Below the pieces are notes generated by a model. It searched no databases. It was not told where the DNA came from and saw only the letters and a program-made list of their open reading frames with translations. A stretch of DNA of 64,000 nucleotides, taken from positions 7,636,001 through 7,700,000 of the forward strand of contig NC_084935.1 of the NCBI RefSeq assembly GCF_958298935.1. The letters are read 5' to 3'. Made by a program: the position numbers and the translations under genes. Positions 34,450 to 46,060 of the stretch are shown here, one piece after another. This stretch comes from Phragmites australis (Eukaryota; Streptophyta; Magnoliopsida; Poales; Poaceae). Numbering within the stretch: position 1 is the stretch's first letter; the number at the start of each line of letters is the position of its first letter.

Positions 34450-35166
34450 CTTTTGTTCGGGACTAACAAAAATCAAAGAGCAATTTTTAAGATTGGATGT
34501 GTTTCATCGAAATAATGGTACTCAAATTAGATTTAGGAAGATAGATAGCTCGGAAGATCAATATTTTGAGAGCTTTACACGTCAATACCAAATGGTCAAA
34601 AAGAAAAATGTAACAATTGCCGACATTCTAAAGTCAAAACCCCTTAATGTATCCTTTCATAGGACTCTTAGAGGGCAAATTTGAATAATTGGAATGATTT
34701 AGTAGTAAAGTTGGCATTTGTGCGACTTAATGACAAAGAAGATGTTTTCAAATGGTCTTTACATGCTATTGGTACATTTTTTGTAAAGTCTATGTATAAT
34801 AATATGATGAATCATGATTTCAATAGAGAATACAATTTTTTTAAGCTAAAAATCCCCTTAAAAATCAAGATTTGCCTATTTATTTAAGGGGTCATCCACA
34901 CAAAAGATAATTTGCTTAAGCGAAAATGGCAAGTAGTGTCCAATGTTATTTCTGTAATAGTATGAAGAATATTCAACATTTGTTTTTTATTGCTAATTTG
35001 CTAAATTCATTTGGAGAGCAGTGCATATTACTTTCGATTTTCATCCTCAAAAAGCGTTTCACATGTTTTTGGTGTTTGGTTATACAGTGCGGATCCTAAG
35101 TTGAAATCCCTAATTTTTGTTAAGGCAAGCGGTTTACGTTAGGTCATTTGGCTAACTAGAAATGAA
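34450..35166 (+). pseudogene. LINE ORF2 C-terminal relic, part 1
   Basis: Encodes 'WNDLVVKLAFVRLNDKEDVF' and 'KWSLHAIGTFFVKSMYNNMM', then 'KLKIPLKIKICLF', the plant LINE region between reverse transcriptase and the C-terminal zinc-binding motif. In-frame stops are present (for example after the run near 34682 and at 34885). It ends at 'WLTRNE', where a CACTA element is inserted, and resumes at 36942. Confidence 0.85.
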
Positions 35167-36938
35167 CACTACGTCAGAATATCTTATTAGTGATAGGTGA
35201 TAACTCTTATTGGTGATAGGTAAAATCTCTGTTACTCTGAACAAATTACTAATGTGGACACATTAACTAATGACATATATTAGTGACGGGTTTGGATTCA
35301 GACCCGTCACTAATGATTATACATCAGTGATGGATCGGGTTCAGATCCGTCACTGATGTGTGTTTTAAAAAACAAAAAAAGGAAACAATTTTTTGTCTGA
35401 ATTTTTTTTTACACCCGACCAATCTCAAGCTAGTCACCCGACCACATACTCGACCAGTCACAAGTCAAGCGAAATACATACACGCGCGTGCAGTTCATGG
35501 CACTTGAATCCGGAACCTCTCAGCTCGCACGATCCGTCCTTACCATCTCACAACAATGATACTATTGATGATAATAGGATATGCTTTTCTTTTAATCCTT
35601 ATTTTCTGAAACGTTGTTATGATTATTTGGGTTTTTAAATGACCTTAAATTAAAAATATCAACTATAAAGTTATAGATCTCGTCGAGTTCTACAATATTC
35701 ATATAAAGTTTGTCTCCATCCAACTCTGTATGAAAAAATTTGTGTCCAATCCATGCAGTGTTTAGTAAAACAGCCATAATTTTTTCATACGGAGTCTAAT
35801 TTCGACGGTCAACCTTTAATTTTGAAGCTAACAAGGAGTCACATAAAAAAACATGTCTTTAGACCTATACCTTTCTTGACCCCAAAATTGACCTCTGAAG
35901 TTTTTTTTGTTGAAATTGACCTTCTCCAATTTACCTAAAAAGTTTTTAGGTATAGTGCTACATCTGAAAGTCAGTAATGCGTAGATATTTCATCAATCTG
36001 AGTTACTAAACTTATGATAAAATCTTTAAATTTACGGTTTTCAACTTTGTGGCACTATGTGTGATTTTTTTCAAGCATTCATACTAGTTTTACACTATAT
36101 CCTATAATTTGTTTGTTGTCAAGTGTGTTGTTTCATTCGACAGTCTTTAGATGTTTATTTATGTATATATATGGCTTTAAATAAAAAGTGATCAACTATA
36201 AAGTTATAGATCTTATCGAGGGCTATAATTCATATAAAGTTTGTCTTCATTTGACCCTGTATGAAAAATTATGAATTTTTGAAATGAGCTATCACCCATC
36301 ACTGATGACTCAATCTCGAGCACTTATATGAGCACTCAGTCATTAGTGACGGGTGATCCTGTCACTGATGACTTTCACATTAGTGACAGATAATAATTAT
36401 CATCTGTCACTAATAACTGATCAAAATCTCATAAAGTGCTTAAGATTCCGACCAATCATTAGTGACAGGTGATAACTATGGCTCACTGATCAAAATCTCA
36501 TAAAGTGCTCAAGATTCTGACCAATCAGTCATAGTTATCACCTGTCACTAATGATTGATCAAAATCTCATAAGATGCTCGAGATTCCGATTAGTCATTAG
36601 TGATGGGTTATAGTTGTCACTTGTCACTAATGACTGGCTCTGACACTATGCGGTCCATAGGCTATTTTTTTATGATGTGTGCTGTCTCTATCTGTCACTA
36701 ATGACTCTGTCATTACTGATGGGCTTTTATGTAAGCCGTCATTGCGGTTTTTAGTGACGGATGATTTCCTTACCTATCACTAATAACGTGTCATTAGTAA
36801 TAGGTCTTGATCGGGTTCCAGCCTAGGGTCACATTAGTGATGGATCGTCATTAAACCCGTCACCAATAGAATATTAGTAACGGTTTCTAAACGGTCTTCA
36901 CTAATGTGGTATCTCCTATATTAATTTCTTATGTAGTA
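35167..36938. mobile_element. nonautonomous CACTA-type element, 1.77 kb, inside the LINE
   Basis: Starts CACTACGTCAGAATAT; the far end, inverted, reads TACTACATAAGAAATT. The flanking trinucleotides are GAA (35164-35166) and AAA (36939-36941). Removing the element and one trinucleotide joins the LINE frame as RNE-IVLTNKTK, which fixes the boundaries. Both subterminal regions carry many direct and inverted copies of 'attagtgacgggt', the usual transposase-binding repeats of CACTA elements. No transposase is encoded. Confidence 0.9.
35499..35550 (-). other. tRNA-like (A-box/B-box) segment in the CACTA element
   Basis: On the minus strand 'gatggtaaggacgg' resembles a Pol III A box, and 'ggattcaagtgcc' follows as a degenerate B box. 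The same arrangement, with a better B box, occurs in the element at 62833. It is too degenerate to be a working tRNA gene. Confidence 0.4.
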
Positions 36939-36941
36939 AAA

Positions 36942-37240
36942 ATTGTTTTGACAAATAAAACCAAATACTTATATGCATGTGATCTTCAAGGAAATACATT
37001 GGATTCGATACTGGTCCGTGCTGCAAAAGGAGGAGGCAAGAAATTAAGTGAGGTGGGCATACCGTGTCTTAGAGATTACAATAATAGAAATATTTGCTAA
37101 ATATAGGTGGATATTTACTTAGAGGCTCGGTTCTTGAAGTTGTATTTCCATCGTGTTTATGATTGATTTTGTAATAGATTTTGCTATCTGTTAGATTTTT
37201 ATTTGCAGCCTATGATCGAGAAGATGTAATAATGAATGGT
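36942..37240 (+). pseudogene. LINE ORF2 relic, part 2
   Basis: Resumes the LINE frame with 'IVLTNKTKYLYACDLQGNTL' and 'LVRAAKGGGKKLSE', then stops. The 3' part near 37140-37260 may be the LINE 3' UTR. Confidence 0.75.
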
Positions 37241-37644
37241 TATGTCTATGACTTAGATAGAGGCTCAAATAATAAAACATGCTGCTGATTCCTGCACGAG
37301 TGAACAACACTGCGTTCTCCGGTACCTTTCGGTCCAGCTGTTTTACTGATCTGACCAAGAGGTACATATCATTACTACCAGTGTAGCGTACACGTTTTTG
37401 GAAAAGATGTCACACCTGTTGAAACTTTATACTCGAAACACGCAAGTCCAGAAACCATTCTTTATCACGCAGGTGACTTTTGGCCTATTGAAGGTCAGAA
37501 CTTGGTTGTTTGCTGTAGTGCACTCGCTTGAAGAAAGGAAAAGTATACAGCAACAGCGTCTTCCCAGTTATAGTATTTTGACCATGCAGTTGAAAAATGA
37601 TAATGAATAACAGTCCCTCCCTCCTCCCTCCTCACTTCCCTTCT
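37241..37644. other. intergenic DNA before the stray promoter copy
   Basis: No gene is recognised. The open frame at 37398-37610 has no known domain. A CT-rich run at 37615-37650 precedes the duplicated promoter. Confidence 0.4.
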
Positions 37645-37775
37645 CCTCTCCACCTATCAACTTGTTTGCTTTCCCGCCCTATATAATACCCGTTCAGTAA
37701 GCACCAACTCAGCACGAACAAGGGGGAGGAGGTGCACGCACGGCGGCCATGGCTTCCACGATGACCACGGTGAAG
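37645..37775 (+). promoter_or_regulatory. stray duplicate of the CslF gene C core promoter, leader and start codon
   Basis: Nearly identical to 40848-40972: the same 'cccgccctatataataccc' TATA region (TATA at 37680), the same leader, and an ATG at 37749 with the first codons M-A-S-T-M-T. Homology then stops and the frame closes within about 16 codons. Leader differences are an extra G here and an 8-base 'gcagtaa' unit present only in the other copy. It could still act as a promoter 3.2 kb upstream. Confidence 0.9.
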
Positions 37776-39117
37776 CAAAATATGAAAGATAAATAGAGAT
37801 GATGTATTAATAAAGTCAAACGAATGGGATGTTGGTATAAGTGATAAGACAAATTGTGGGAGAGATTTACCAGCGATCAGGATCGTAAGACGGAGTACAC
37901 GCGTCGGTATCAGAGCGCTTGCTTAAGATGTAAGCAAGTTAGGAGTCACACTTTGAGAAACGTGCTAGGGTTTTACGGTTTGGACTTAAAACTGTAGGAG
38001 GACTACAGGAGTACGTGACACCATCATGAAGCTTGCGTCGAGGCAAAGCTAAGTCGTGAATACACCACGGACGTTCGAAATGGACCAAAATATCATCATT
38101 GGTAGGTAGAAGTGTACTACAAAAGAGGGATATTTTGAAGAAAAAAAAGCTAAAAAACTTAAGGATCAAATTTTCTAAGCTTATAAATAGAGGGATAGGG
38201 CTATGAGAGGAGAGGAACTAGCTAGTTTGAGTCCCTTGTGCCATCCATATGAGAGTCTTAGGTTAGGGTTTTAGAGGAGAGAAAGATGAGTGCTTATGCT
38301 ATATATTAGGTGAGAGTTTTGTGAGGAAAAATCTTTGTAATCTGTCTAAAATAAGGTTGACACCTGCTACAATAAAATTTATTTTTCTTCATTTATTATG
38401 CTCACCTCATTCTAATTTCTCTCTATTGATTCCCTTGCAAGTTTGTAAGTTTTTTTTTCCAGATTTGATTTTCATTTTGATTTTTGGCTAAAATTTCAGC
38501 ACCTTGTGATGTCATTCTTCCTATTGCTAGAGACATAAAATTCATATATACATATTTATGTGATATAGTCTTGAATTCTCTTGCCTCTGACAATCAACTT
38601 TGAAAGTTTTGTTGCTTGGTATTCATCTTTTTTTTTTGCAAGTTATGATCTTTCGAGTACTAAGACATATGAATTTATCTTAAATAAAACCTATGATTCA
38701 TATACCATCCGTGGAGTCGTATTGCATCGATTTTCTCTTGTTAAAACTTCTCTCTATTTTTGCTTCTACTTGAGTTTTGAGGTGTATTAAGACGCCTATT
38801 CATCCTTTCCCTCTCTAGTCACCAATCTCGTTCCTATAACAACTTGTCGATACATCAGAAAAAAAATTCAGTATCTTCTTACCCATCTCTTTACTTTTCT
38901 GCATTTACTTTCTTGTGAGCTTATGTTCTATAATTCTCTTCTTGTTGTAGCTTGCATGTTTTTTGGCTTAGTATTCTATCAAATTTGGTCACTGTAGTTG
39001 CTTTATTTTTCATTTAGGATAAGGTTATTTACTTATTTTAAAGTTCGGTTGAAATAGTTTTAATTAGGGTCTAATTCACTCCCCCCTCCCACCGCTCTTG
39101 GGTCATTAGATCCTTTT
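37776..39117 (+). mobile_element. LTR-retrotransposon-like sequence, class uncertain
   Basis: Contains a tRNA-primer-site-like 'cggtatcagagc' (about 37905-37916), a TATA box 'cttataaatag' (about 38180) and an ending, 'ctaattcactcccccctccc' (39067 on), of the kind seen near grass Copia LTR ends. A related stretch lies at 50170-50600 ('gaagctaagtc', 'ataaatagatagggttgg'). No coding domain and no paired LTR were found. Confidence 0.45.
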
Positions 39118-39852
39118 ATAGTCTGGTCCGTGGACGTCGTGAGTGTGAGATGGTGACAGCCGGCGAGCGGCTAGGGATAGACGGCGGCGCCTAGGAGCCA
39201 TGGCGATCGGTGGGTGGACGGTGGTGGTCGGCGGGTTGGCAGTGGCGGCTAGGGTTAGGCATGGGGACCGGGTACTTGGGGTCGGCAGGTTACGCCATTG
39301 CAAGTGCGGGATTGTTAGGTGATTGGGTGAGTTACTAGGGTTTTATACAGACGATTGGCTAGGAGCGAGGGTGAGTGGGCCGTTTCGCTTGGGATGGCTG
39401 AGCTGTTTGGGGGTGGGCACCTGGGCGGGTAGCTAAGCGGGGGTCAGAGGGTAGCTAGGCGTTGGTCTTTGATGTATTGGTTTTTACACCTGACAACTGA
39501 ACCTAATATTACCATTGAACAGCATAGAAACAAGAACCAAATCAAACACCAAACAAAAAAAAACCGATAATTTCGGTGGTTCCGTTCAATTTATCGGTTT
39601 TGATGTTTTTGTCCAGGCCTACGGGTGGCTGGAGCTTGCATGCATGTTGGTGCCATAGGGGACAACATGGGGCCCATTTAATAAAAGGAAGGCCGACTCA
39701 GATTGATGTTTCTTGTTCGGTTACGCAAGAAACAACATGAGCTGAGGTTGACTTCGTGGAGTCCACAGATGCAACATGCAAGTGACTTGACTCCAGATTA
39801 AAAAAAAAAAAGGAAAACCGTGTGCTGTTTGGTGTTGGGATCCAAATAGAAA
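39118..39852. other. intergenic DNA, GC-rich then AT-rich, no gene seen
   Basis: The GC-rich block at 39118-39460 has short frames on both strands that match no domain I recognise. Confidence 0.4.
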
Positions 39853-39983
39853 AGGATGCGGCGATATAAAAACATAGGTTCTAGTAGGATGCGGCGATAT
39901 AAAAACAGAGGTTCTAGTAGGATGCATCGATATAAAAAGAGAGATTCTAGGATGCCGCGATATAAAAAGAGAGATTCTAGCAT
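39853..39983. repeat. 33-bp minisatellite, four copies
   Basis: Units starting 'aggatg.ggcgatataaaa' lie at 39853, 39886, 39919 and 39949 (the last spacing is 30). They create a repetitive frame on the minus strand that is not a gene. Confidence 0.92.
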
Positions 39984-40847
39984 GATGCTTAAGAGAGGTA
40001 TTTTATGAACTTATCCATATAACAAAGATTAAATTTTGTAAGATTCTATTTGTTTTTGCTTTGAATTGTCGTAATATGTATTTTTATAAAGAAATTTATT
40101 TATATTAAATTGTGAATTGTGAAATTTTATAGTATAACTTTTACTTATGGATTGTAAGAATCTGTTTTTAAATTATGATTGTTTGTTTTTACTTTTATTT
40201 TTGATGATAGAATTCATAATTAGAAATACAAACAAACAAAGCCTAAGTCGATGAGTTGTTGGTTTGATTTTTCTTCGCGTTTTTCGTTCTTGTCTTCTGG
40301 GTTTTGATCTTGGTGTATCTTTTGAGTTAACATAATTTTTTTTATTTGATCATCCGAAATCATTCTAGAGCATCTAGGTAAGATTCTAAAATTTTTGATT
40401 TGTTAAATTTTCTCTCATGCTTGATATAGCTAATACCATGAGACTTAGTCTTAATTACTGTCGTGCATGTTGCTCGGAATGCCTTGTAATGGAGGTTCAC
40501 TTCTCACCATCTGACTCCATATGATATAGCTGATACCATGAGACTTAGTCGTACCCTCGTGCATGTTGCTCTGAATATATGTATGTTAGTTAAGTAATTC
40601 TTGATCTAAGATGTGATTGACTTATTCTTGTTGAAATAGTAGGTTCGTACTTTTTATAGTTAAACTTTGAAGTTAATCGGATCATGTAATCTTTCTATAT
40701 ATATCATTTTTAGTGATGTAGTAGCGGTCTATTCCAAATTAATTATAAGAATAAATTAGTTTTTTATAAAGATAAATTAAAATTAAATTTTAATTTAGCT
40801 TTCGCAATCATGTACCTTCTATTGCATAAGTATGGATCCTACACCTC
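39984..40847. other. AT-rich region upstream of CslF gene C
   Basis: No gene seen. A direct repeat of about 55 bases ('gatatagctaataccatgag' and relative) occurs at 40423 and 40523. This interval holds the distal promoter of gene C. Confidence 0.45.
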
Positions 40848-40878
40848 TCCGCCTATCAACTTGTTTGCTCTCCCGCCC

Positions 40879-40886
40879 TATATAAT
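40879..40886 (+). promoter_or_regulatory. TATA box of CslF gene C
   Basis: 'tatataat' lies 75 bases upstream of the ATG at 40954. The same box is conserved in the stray copy at 37680, and this conservation supports its role. Confidence 0.7.
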
Positions 40887-40953
40887 ACCCGTTCAGTAAG
40901 CAGTAAGCACCAACTCAGCACGAACAAGGGGAGGAGGTGCACGCACGGCGGCC

Positions 40954-43811
40954 ATGGCTTCCACGATGACCGCGGCAGTGACTCGCAGGATCAATGCTGG
41001 CCTCCATGTCGAGCTATCCAACGGCAGCGGCGTTGCCGATGGGGAGAGCAGGCGCAGCAACACAGCAGTGGACTCACCCGTGGCCAAGCAGATCAACGAC
41101 GCTAAGGACAATGATGTCTGGGTGGCCGTCGAGGAAGGCGACATGTCGGGGACCTGTGCTATAGATCTGTGCAGCCGGCCGGTGCTGTTCCGGACCATGA
41201 AGGTCAAGGGCAGCATCCTGCATCCTTACAGGTCTGGCCGTCCTAAGCTAGCACTTAATCTGCATCAACGATTCCTACCAAGCCAGCTTGTTTGTCACTT
41301 ATTAGTTGCATCAACGATTACTGCCCACGGCTAGATAGATATGCTAATGTATTTGCCCGATATCTATCAGGTTCTTGATTCTTCTGCGATTGATCGCCAT
41401 CATCGCATTCTTCGTATGGCGCATTAAGCACAAAAACCACGATGGCGTGTGGCTCTGGTTCATGTCCATGGTTGGGGACGTCTGGTTCGGCTTCTCGTGG
41501 CTCCTCAACCAGCTCCCTAAGCTCAACCCCATCAAGCATGTTCCAGACCTCGCCGCCATCAGAGATCATTACGATTCCTCCAAGCTGCCTGGCATCGATG
41601 TCTTCGTCACCACCGTCGACCCAGTGGATGAGCCTATATTGTACACGGTGAACTCCATTCTCTCCATCCTTGCCACTGACTACCCAGTGGATAAGTATGC
41701 ATGCTACCTTTCAGACGATGGTGGGACGTTAATCCACTACGAGGCAATGTTTGAAGTTGCAAATTTTGCTAAGTTGTGGGTCCCCTTCTGTCGAAAGCAC
41801 AGCGTAGAGCCAAGAGCACCAGAGAACTACTTTGGGGTGAAGAGGCAATCATACATTGGAAGTATGCAAGAAGAGTTCATGAGTGATCACAGGCGTGTGC
41901 GCAGAGAATACGAAGAATTCAAGGTGAGAATAGACTCGCTTTTTACCACCATTCACCAAAGATCTGAGGCTTACAACAGCAAGAATACCGAAAAAGATGG
42001 TGTGAAGGCAACTTGGATGGTTGATGGGACACAATGGCCTGGCACATGGATTGAGCAAGCTGAGAACCATAGAAAAGGTCAACATTCTGGGATTGTTCAG
42101 GTATAAGTTGCACCATCTGTTAACTGTTTTTCTTTAGCATATTTATCAAAAAGAAGACTGGAACTATATAGCATGCTTTTGACAGGTCATACTAAACCAC
42201 CCGAGCCATAAACCACAGCTCGGATTGCCGGCAAGCATTGGCAATAATCCATTGGACTTTAGCAACGTTGACATGCGCCTCCCCATGCTTGTCTACTTAT
42301 CCCGCGAGAAGCGCCCCGGCTACAACCACCAAAAGAAGGCTGGCGCCATGAATGTGATGCTCCGTGCCTCCGCCTTGCTCTCCAACGCACCCTTTATCAT
42401 CAACTTCGACTGTGACCACTACATCAACAACTCACAAGCTCTCCGCGCTGCTATGTGCTTTATGCTTGACCCACGCGATGGCCAGAACACCGCTTTTGTA
42501 CAATTCCCACAACGCTTTGACGATGTCGACCCAACAGACCGGTATGCCAACCACAACCGTGTCTTCTTTGATGGCACCATGCTCTCCCTCAATGGCCTGC
42601 AAGGCCCCTCCTATCTTGGCACCGGCTCTATGTTCCGTCGTGTTGCACTATACGGTATGGAGCCACCACGTTGGAGAGCGGACAACGTCAAGGTAATATG
42701 CAAATCCAAAGAATTTGGTAAATCAACATTATTAATGAACTCAATGCTAGATGGTGCCAACCAAGAGCGGTCTGACGAGTCAGTCAACAATGAGCTGACT
42801 ACCCTGATGACATGCGCTTATGAGGATGGGACTTCATGGGGGAGAGATGTCGGGTGGGTGTACAACATCGCAACAGAGGACGTGGTGACTGGATTTCGCA
42901 TGCACCGGCAAGGCTGGCGCTCCATGTATTGCTCCATGGAACCAGCTGCATTCCGTGGCACCGCTCCGATCAACCTCACCGAGCGTCTCCTCCAAATATT
43001 ACGTTGGTCAGGTGGCTCCCTAGAGATGTTCTTCTCCCACAGCAATGCACTCCTTGCAGGTCGTCGGATACACCCCCTGCAGCGGATTGCGTACCTCAAC
43101 ATGTCAACTTATCCCATCGTCACGGTATTCATCCTAGCCTACAACCTCTTCCCAGTCATGTGGCTTATCTCTGAGCAATTCTACATCCAAAGACCATTCG
43201 GCCCATACATCCTATACCTCATCACAATCATTGCGATGATCCATGTGATCGGCATGTTCGAGGTCAAATGGGCGAGCATCACCTTGCTGGATTGGTACCG
43301 CAACGAGCAGTTCTACATGATTGGTGCCACAGGTGTTTACCCGACAGCAGTGCTATACATGGCGCTGAAGCTCATCACAGGGAAGGGGATATACTTCAGG
43401 CTCACGTCCAAGCAGACAGTGGCTTGCTCCAATGACAAGTTCGCCGACTTGTATGTCGTGAGGTGGGTGCCATTGCTAATCCCTACCATTGCAGTTCTGG
43501 TTGCGAATGTCGGAGCCGTTGGAGTGGCAATAGGCAAGGCAGCGACCTGGGGTTTTTTCACAGAGCAGGCACGGCACGCTATGCTTGGAATGGTATTCAA
43601 CGTGTGGATTCTTGTGCTCCTCTACCCGTTTGCACTTGGGATCATGGGACAGTGGGGGAAGAAACCTGCCACCCTGTTCGTTGTGCTGGTCATGACCATT
43701 GGTGCAGTCGTGATCATCTATGTCACCTTCCATGCTGCGTACCCAACAGGATGGTCAGAAATTGCAACTTCCCTTAGTAAAGCAGAATCAATGACTGGGT
43801 CATCTGGGTAG
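40954..43811 (+). CDS. CSLF: cellulose synthase-like F glucan synthase (gene C), 3 exons
   Basis: Exons 40954-41231, 41371-42100 and 42186-43811 join at GT-AG introns in the same phases as gene B to give 877 residues, an ordinary CslF length. The introns are short (139 and 85 bases). Motifs: N-terminal spans ([24 protein letters not shown]), SDDGG (D208/D209), DCDHY (D411, D413), TED (D568) and QILRW (Q606-W610), then the C-terminal membrane bundle. Unlike B, it has a longer Ser/Gly-ending tail ('ESMTGSSG') and the '[20 protein letters not shown]' block typical of the family. The expected activity is assembly of (1,3;1,4)-beta-glucan from UDP-glucose at Golgi or plasma membrane. It is diverged from A and B, so it is an older member of the cluster. 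The start codon is the first ATG after the TATA box and is shared with the stray promoter copy. CslF assignment is firm; the subgroup number is not assigned. Confidence 0.95.
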
Positions 43812-43984
43812 GTATAGTTCAATTTGCTAATGCCACTGCACACTCGGTGCAATAATTTGGATGCTTTCAGCTGTGATGTTAGCTCAAGTAAGGGTTGTAT
43901 TCATCCAACGTTAGATGTTGACATGAAATTTTTCAAGATTTTTGTTGTCTCTTACTTTGTATTTTAACTTATGCGTATGTGGTA

Positions 43985-44520
43985 TCAAATAAAAAAAATT
44001 AATATTATTTTTATGTACGGATATTGCGGAAATAATACCGAAAATGAGGAAATTTTAAAAATAATATCTATTCGTCCTACTATATGGCGAAAACATGTTC
44101 TCGCAATACCGTACAGCGAAAACACTATTTTCACCGTATGGTATGGTGAAAATTGCTGACGTGATGCCGACGGCAGGACTAGTGTGTATGGCTGAAGTTT
44201 CGAGGCAGTTTTCGCCACGATTTGACAAAAATTAGTTGTCACCAAACCGTACAGCAAAAATTGTATTTTCGCCATACGAGACGGTGAACAATTCGGGTAT
44301 AACCCTGCCCCTGTGCTTGCACGCCGCGCCGTCTCATTTGCTTTCGCGGCGTATCATTTGCGACTGCGCAAAGAGGAGAAGAAAGAAGAGAAAATAGGAA
44401 GAAGAGAGGAGGACGAAGAGAGGAGGAAGGGAGGAGGAAGAAGGCAGGAGGTAGGAGAAGGAGGAGGAGGAGGAAGGAGAAGGGGATGAGGAAGAAGAAT
44501 CGTTGAGGTAAATATTTGAT
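43985..44520 (+). mobile_element. unnamed repeat family, copy 1
   Basis: Shares with 55335-55600 and, inverted, 61520-62060 the phrases 'aatatctattcgtcctac', 'atggcgaaaa', 'gaaaattgctgacgtg' and 'gccgtctcattt', followed by a purine-rich GGA/GAA tract. Short motifs 'ttttcgcc' and 'ggcgaaaa' recur in both orientations. It interrupts the first unit of the 479-bp array. Superfamily unknown. Confidence 0.75.
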
Positions 44521-45640
44521 GAGGAAATATTTTATTATTTTGGTCTCTGCACAAGGCATGCGCATAACCATCTATTATTACATTGTTTCAACCATAGGCC
44601 GCGAATAAAAGGCCAATAAATAACAAAAGCTACTATAATATCAATAAAAAATATGATAAAAAGTCAATTTAATTGTCTCTTACTTTGGATTTTAACTTAT
44701 GCGTATGTGGTATCAAATCAAACTAGACCCAGCGGGCAGCAGACCAACAGCCCAACACCATCCCTCCCACTCTTTTAGTCCTAAGTAGTCACCTGATTAA
44801 TCAGGCGGCTAATCTCATACTGAAATGTTAGTTTTAGTTGTTTCAGTAGCCTTTTGCGCACAAGTGATCTTCCGAAAAAATTTCATTAGCTTGAGAAGAG
44901 CTATTTTGGAGGATTTTGCAACCATTTTGCTAAATAGAGCTGGATTAGCACTAGCAAGCATCGAGCAGACAGTCACATTTTTATTAGATAAGCAAATATT
45001 TTATTATCCTGACCTCTACATAAAGCATGCGCATAACCATCTATTATTATATTGTTTCAACCATAGTTCACGAATAAAAGACCAACAAATAGCAAAAGTT
45101 ACTATAATATCAGTAAAAAACATGATAGAAAGTCAATTTCATTCACCATCAACGTCTCTTACTTTGTATTTTAACTTATGCGTATGTGGTATCAAATCAA
45201 ACTAGACCCAGCGGGCAGCAGACCAGCAGCCCAACACCATCCCTCCCACTCTTTTAGTCCTAAGTAGTTACCTGATTAATCAGGTGGCTAATCTCATACT
45301 GAAATGTTAGTTTTAGTTGTTTCAGTAGCCTTTTGCGCACAAGTGATCTTCCGAAAAAGATTCATTAGCTTGAGAAGAGCTATTTTGGAGGATTTTGCAA
45401 CCATTTTGCTAAATAGAGCTGGATTAGCACTAGCAAGCATCAAGCAGACAGTCACATTTTTATTAGATAAGCAAATATTTTATTATCCTGGCCTCTGCAT
45501 AAAGCATGCGCATAACCATCTATTATTATATTGTTTCAACCATAGGCCACGAATAAAAGGCTAACAAATAGCAAAAGCTATTATAATAACAGTAAAAAAA
45601 ACATGATAGAAAGCCAACTTTATTCACCATCCACTCATGT
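44521..45640 (+). repeat. 479-bp tandem array, two full units plus partial first unit
   Basis: Full units start with 'gtctcttactttg' at 44675 and 45154. The same start is also seen at 43947, just after gene C, and the end of that first unit at 44521-44674, with the unnamed element in between. Each unit has a short open frame starting at 44825 and 45304, which is repeat-derived and shows no domain. Confidence 0.9.
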
Positions 45641-45698
45641 TTGACGAATATCTTTATTATTATAGTCCCCAAGACACGGCACACCCGCTTCATTCACT

Positions 45699-46060
45699 AC
45701 AACAATTTTGACGTTTTGTGATGATAAAAAATGTCAAGAATTGTAGGTTTTTTGTCATGGAATATATTTTGAGACGAATTTGAGTTGTCATAGTGATCGT
45801 CACAAAAAGTGCGTCATATTATGTATTTGTGACAAAAAAATTTCACATCGTCATAAAACTGCTACCCAGGCTGCCCGACCAGGCAGGTTCATTTGTGACA
45901 ACTTTTGATCAACATTAAATATATTTTGTGACACCGAAAAATTGTCATAGTTGAGCGAGTAGTAGCTCTAGCACTTGAAATTTGTGACTATGTGACTGTC
46001 ACAGAATGTTTGTTTTTAAAAAAAAATCCAAAACAAATTCCATTTGTAAAAATGAAATTA
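45699..46060. mobile_element. CACTA-type element, left end only
   Basis: Starts CACTACAACAATTTTGACG and is followed by many direct and inverted 'tgtgacaa' and 'ttgtcaca' subterminal repeats, in the CACTA style. I could not find a matching right end, so the extent is unknown. Confidence 0.6.

Noticed and set aside
37904..37916. tRNA-Met primer-binding site of a full LTR element at 37.9 kb
   Set aside because: The motif has a mismatch and no LTR with TG...CA ends directly precedes it.
44825..45564. Two related frames (126 and 86 codons) in the 479-bp repeat
   Set aside because: Copies of one non-coding repeat unit; no domain, and the copies differ without a coding pattern.
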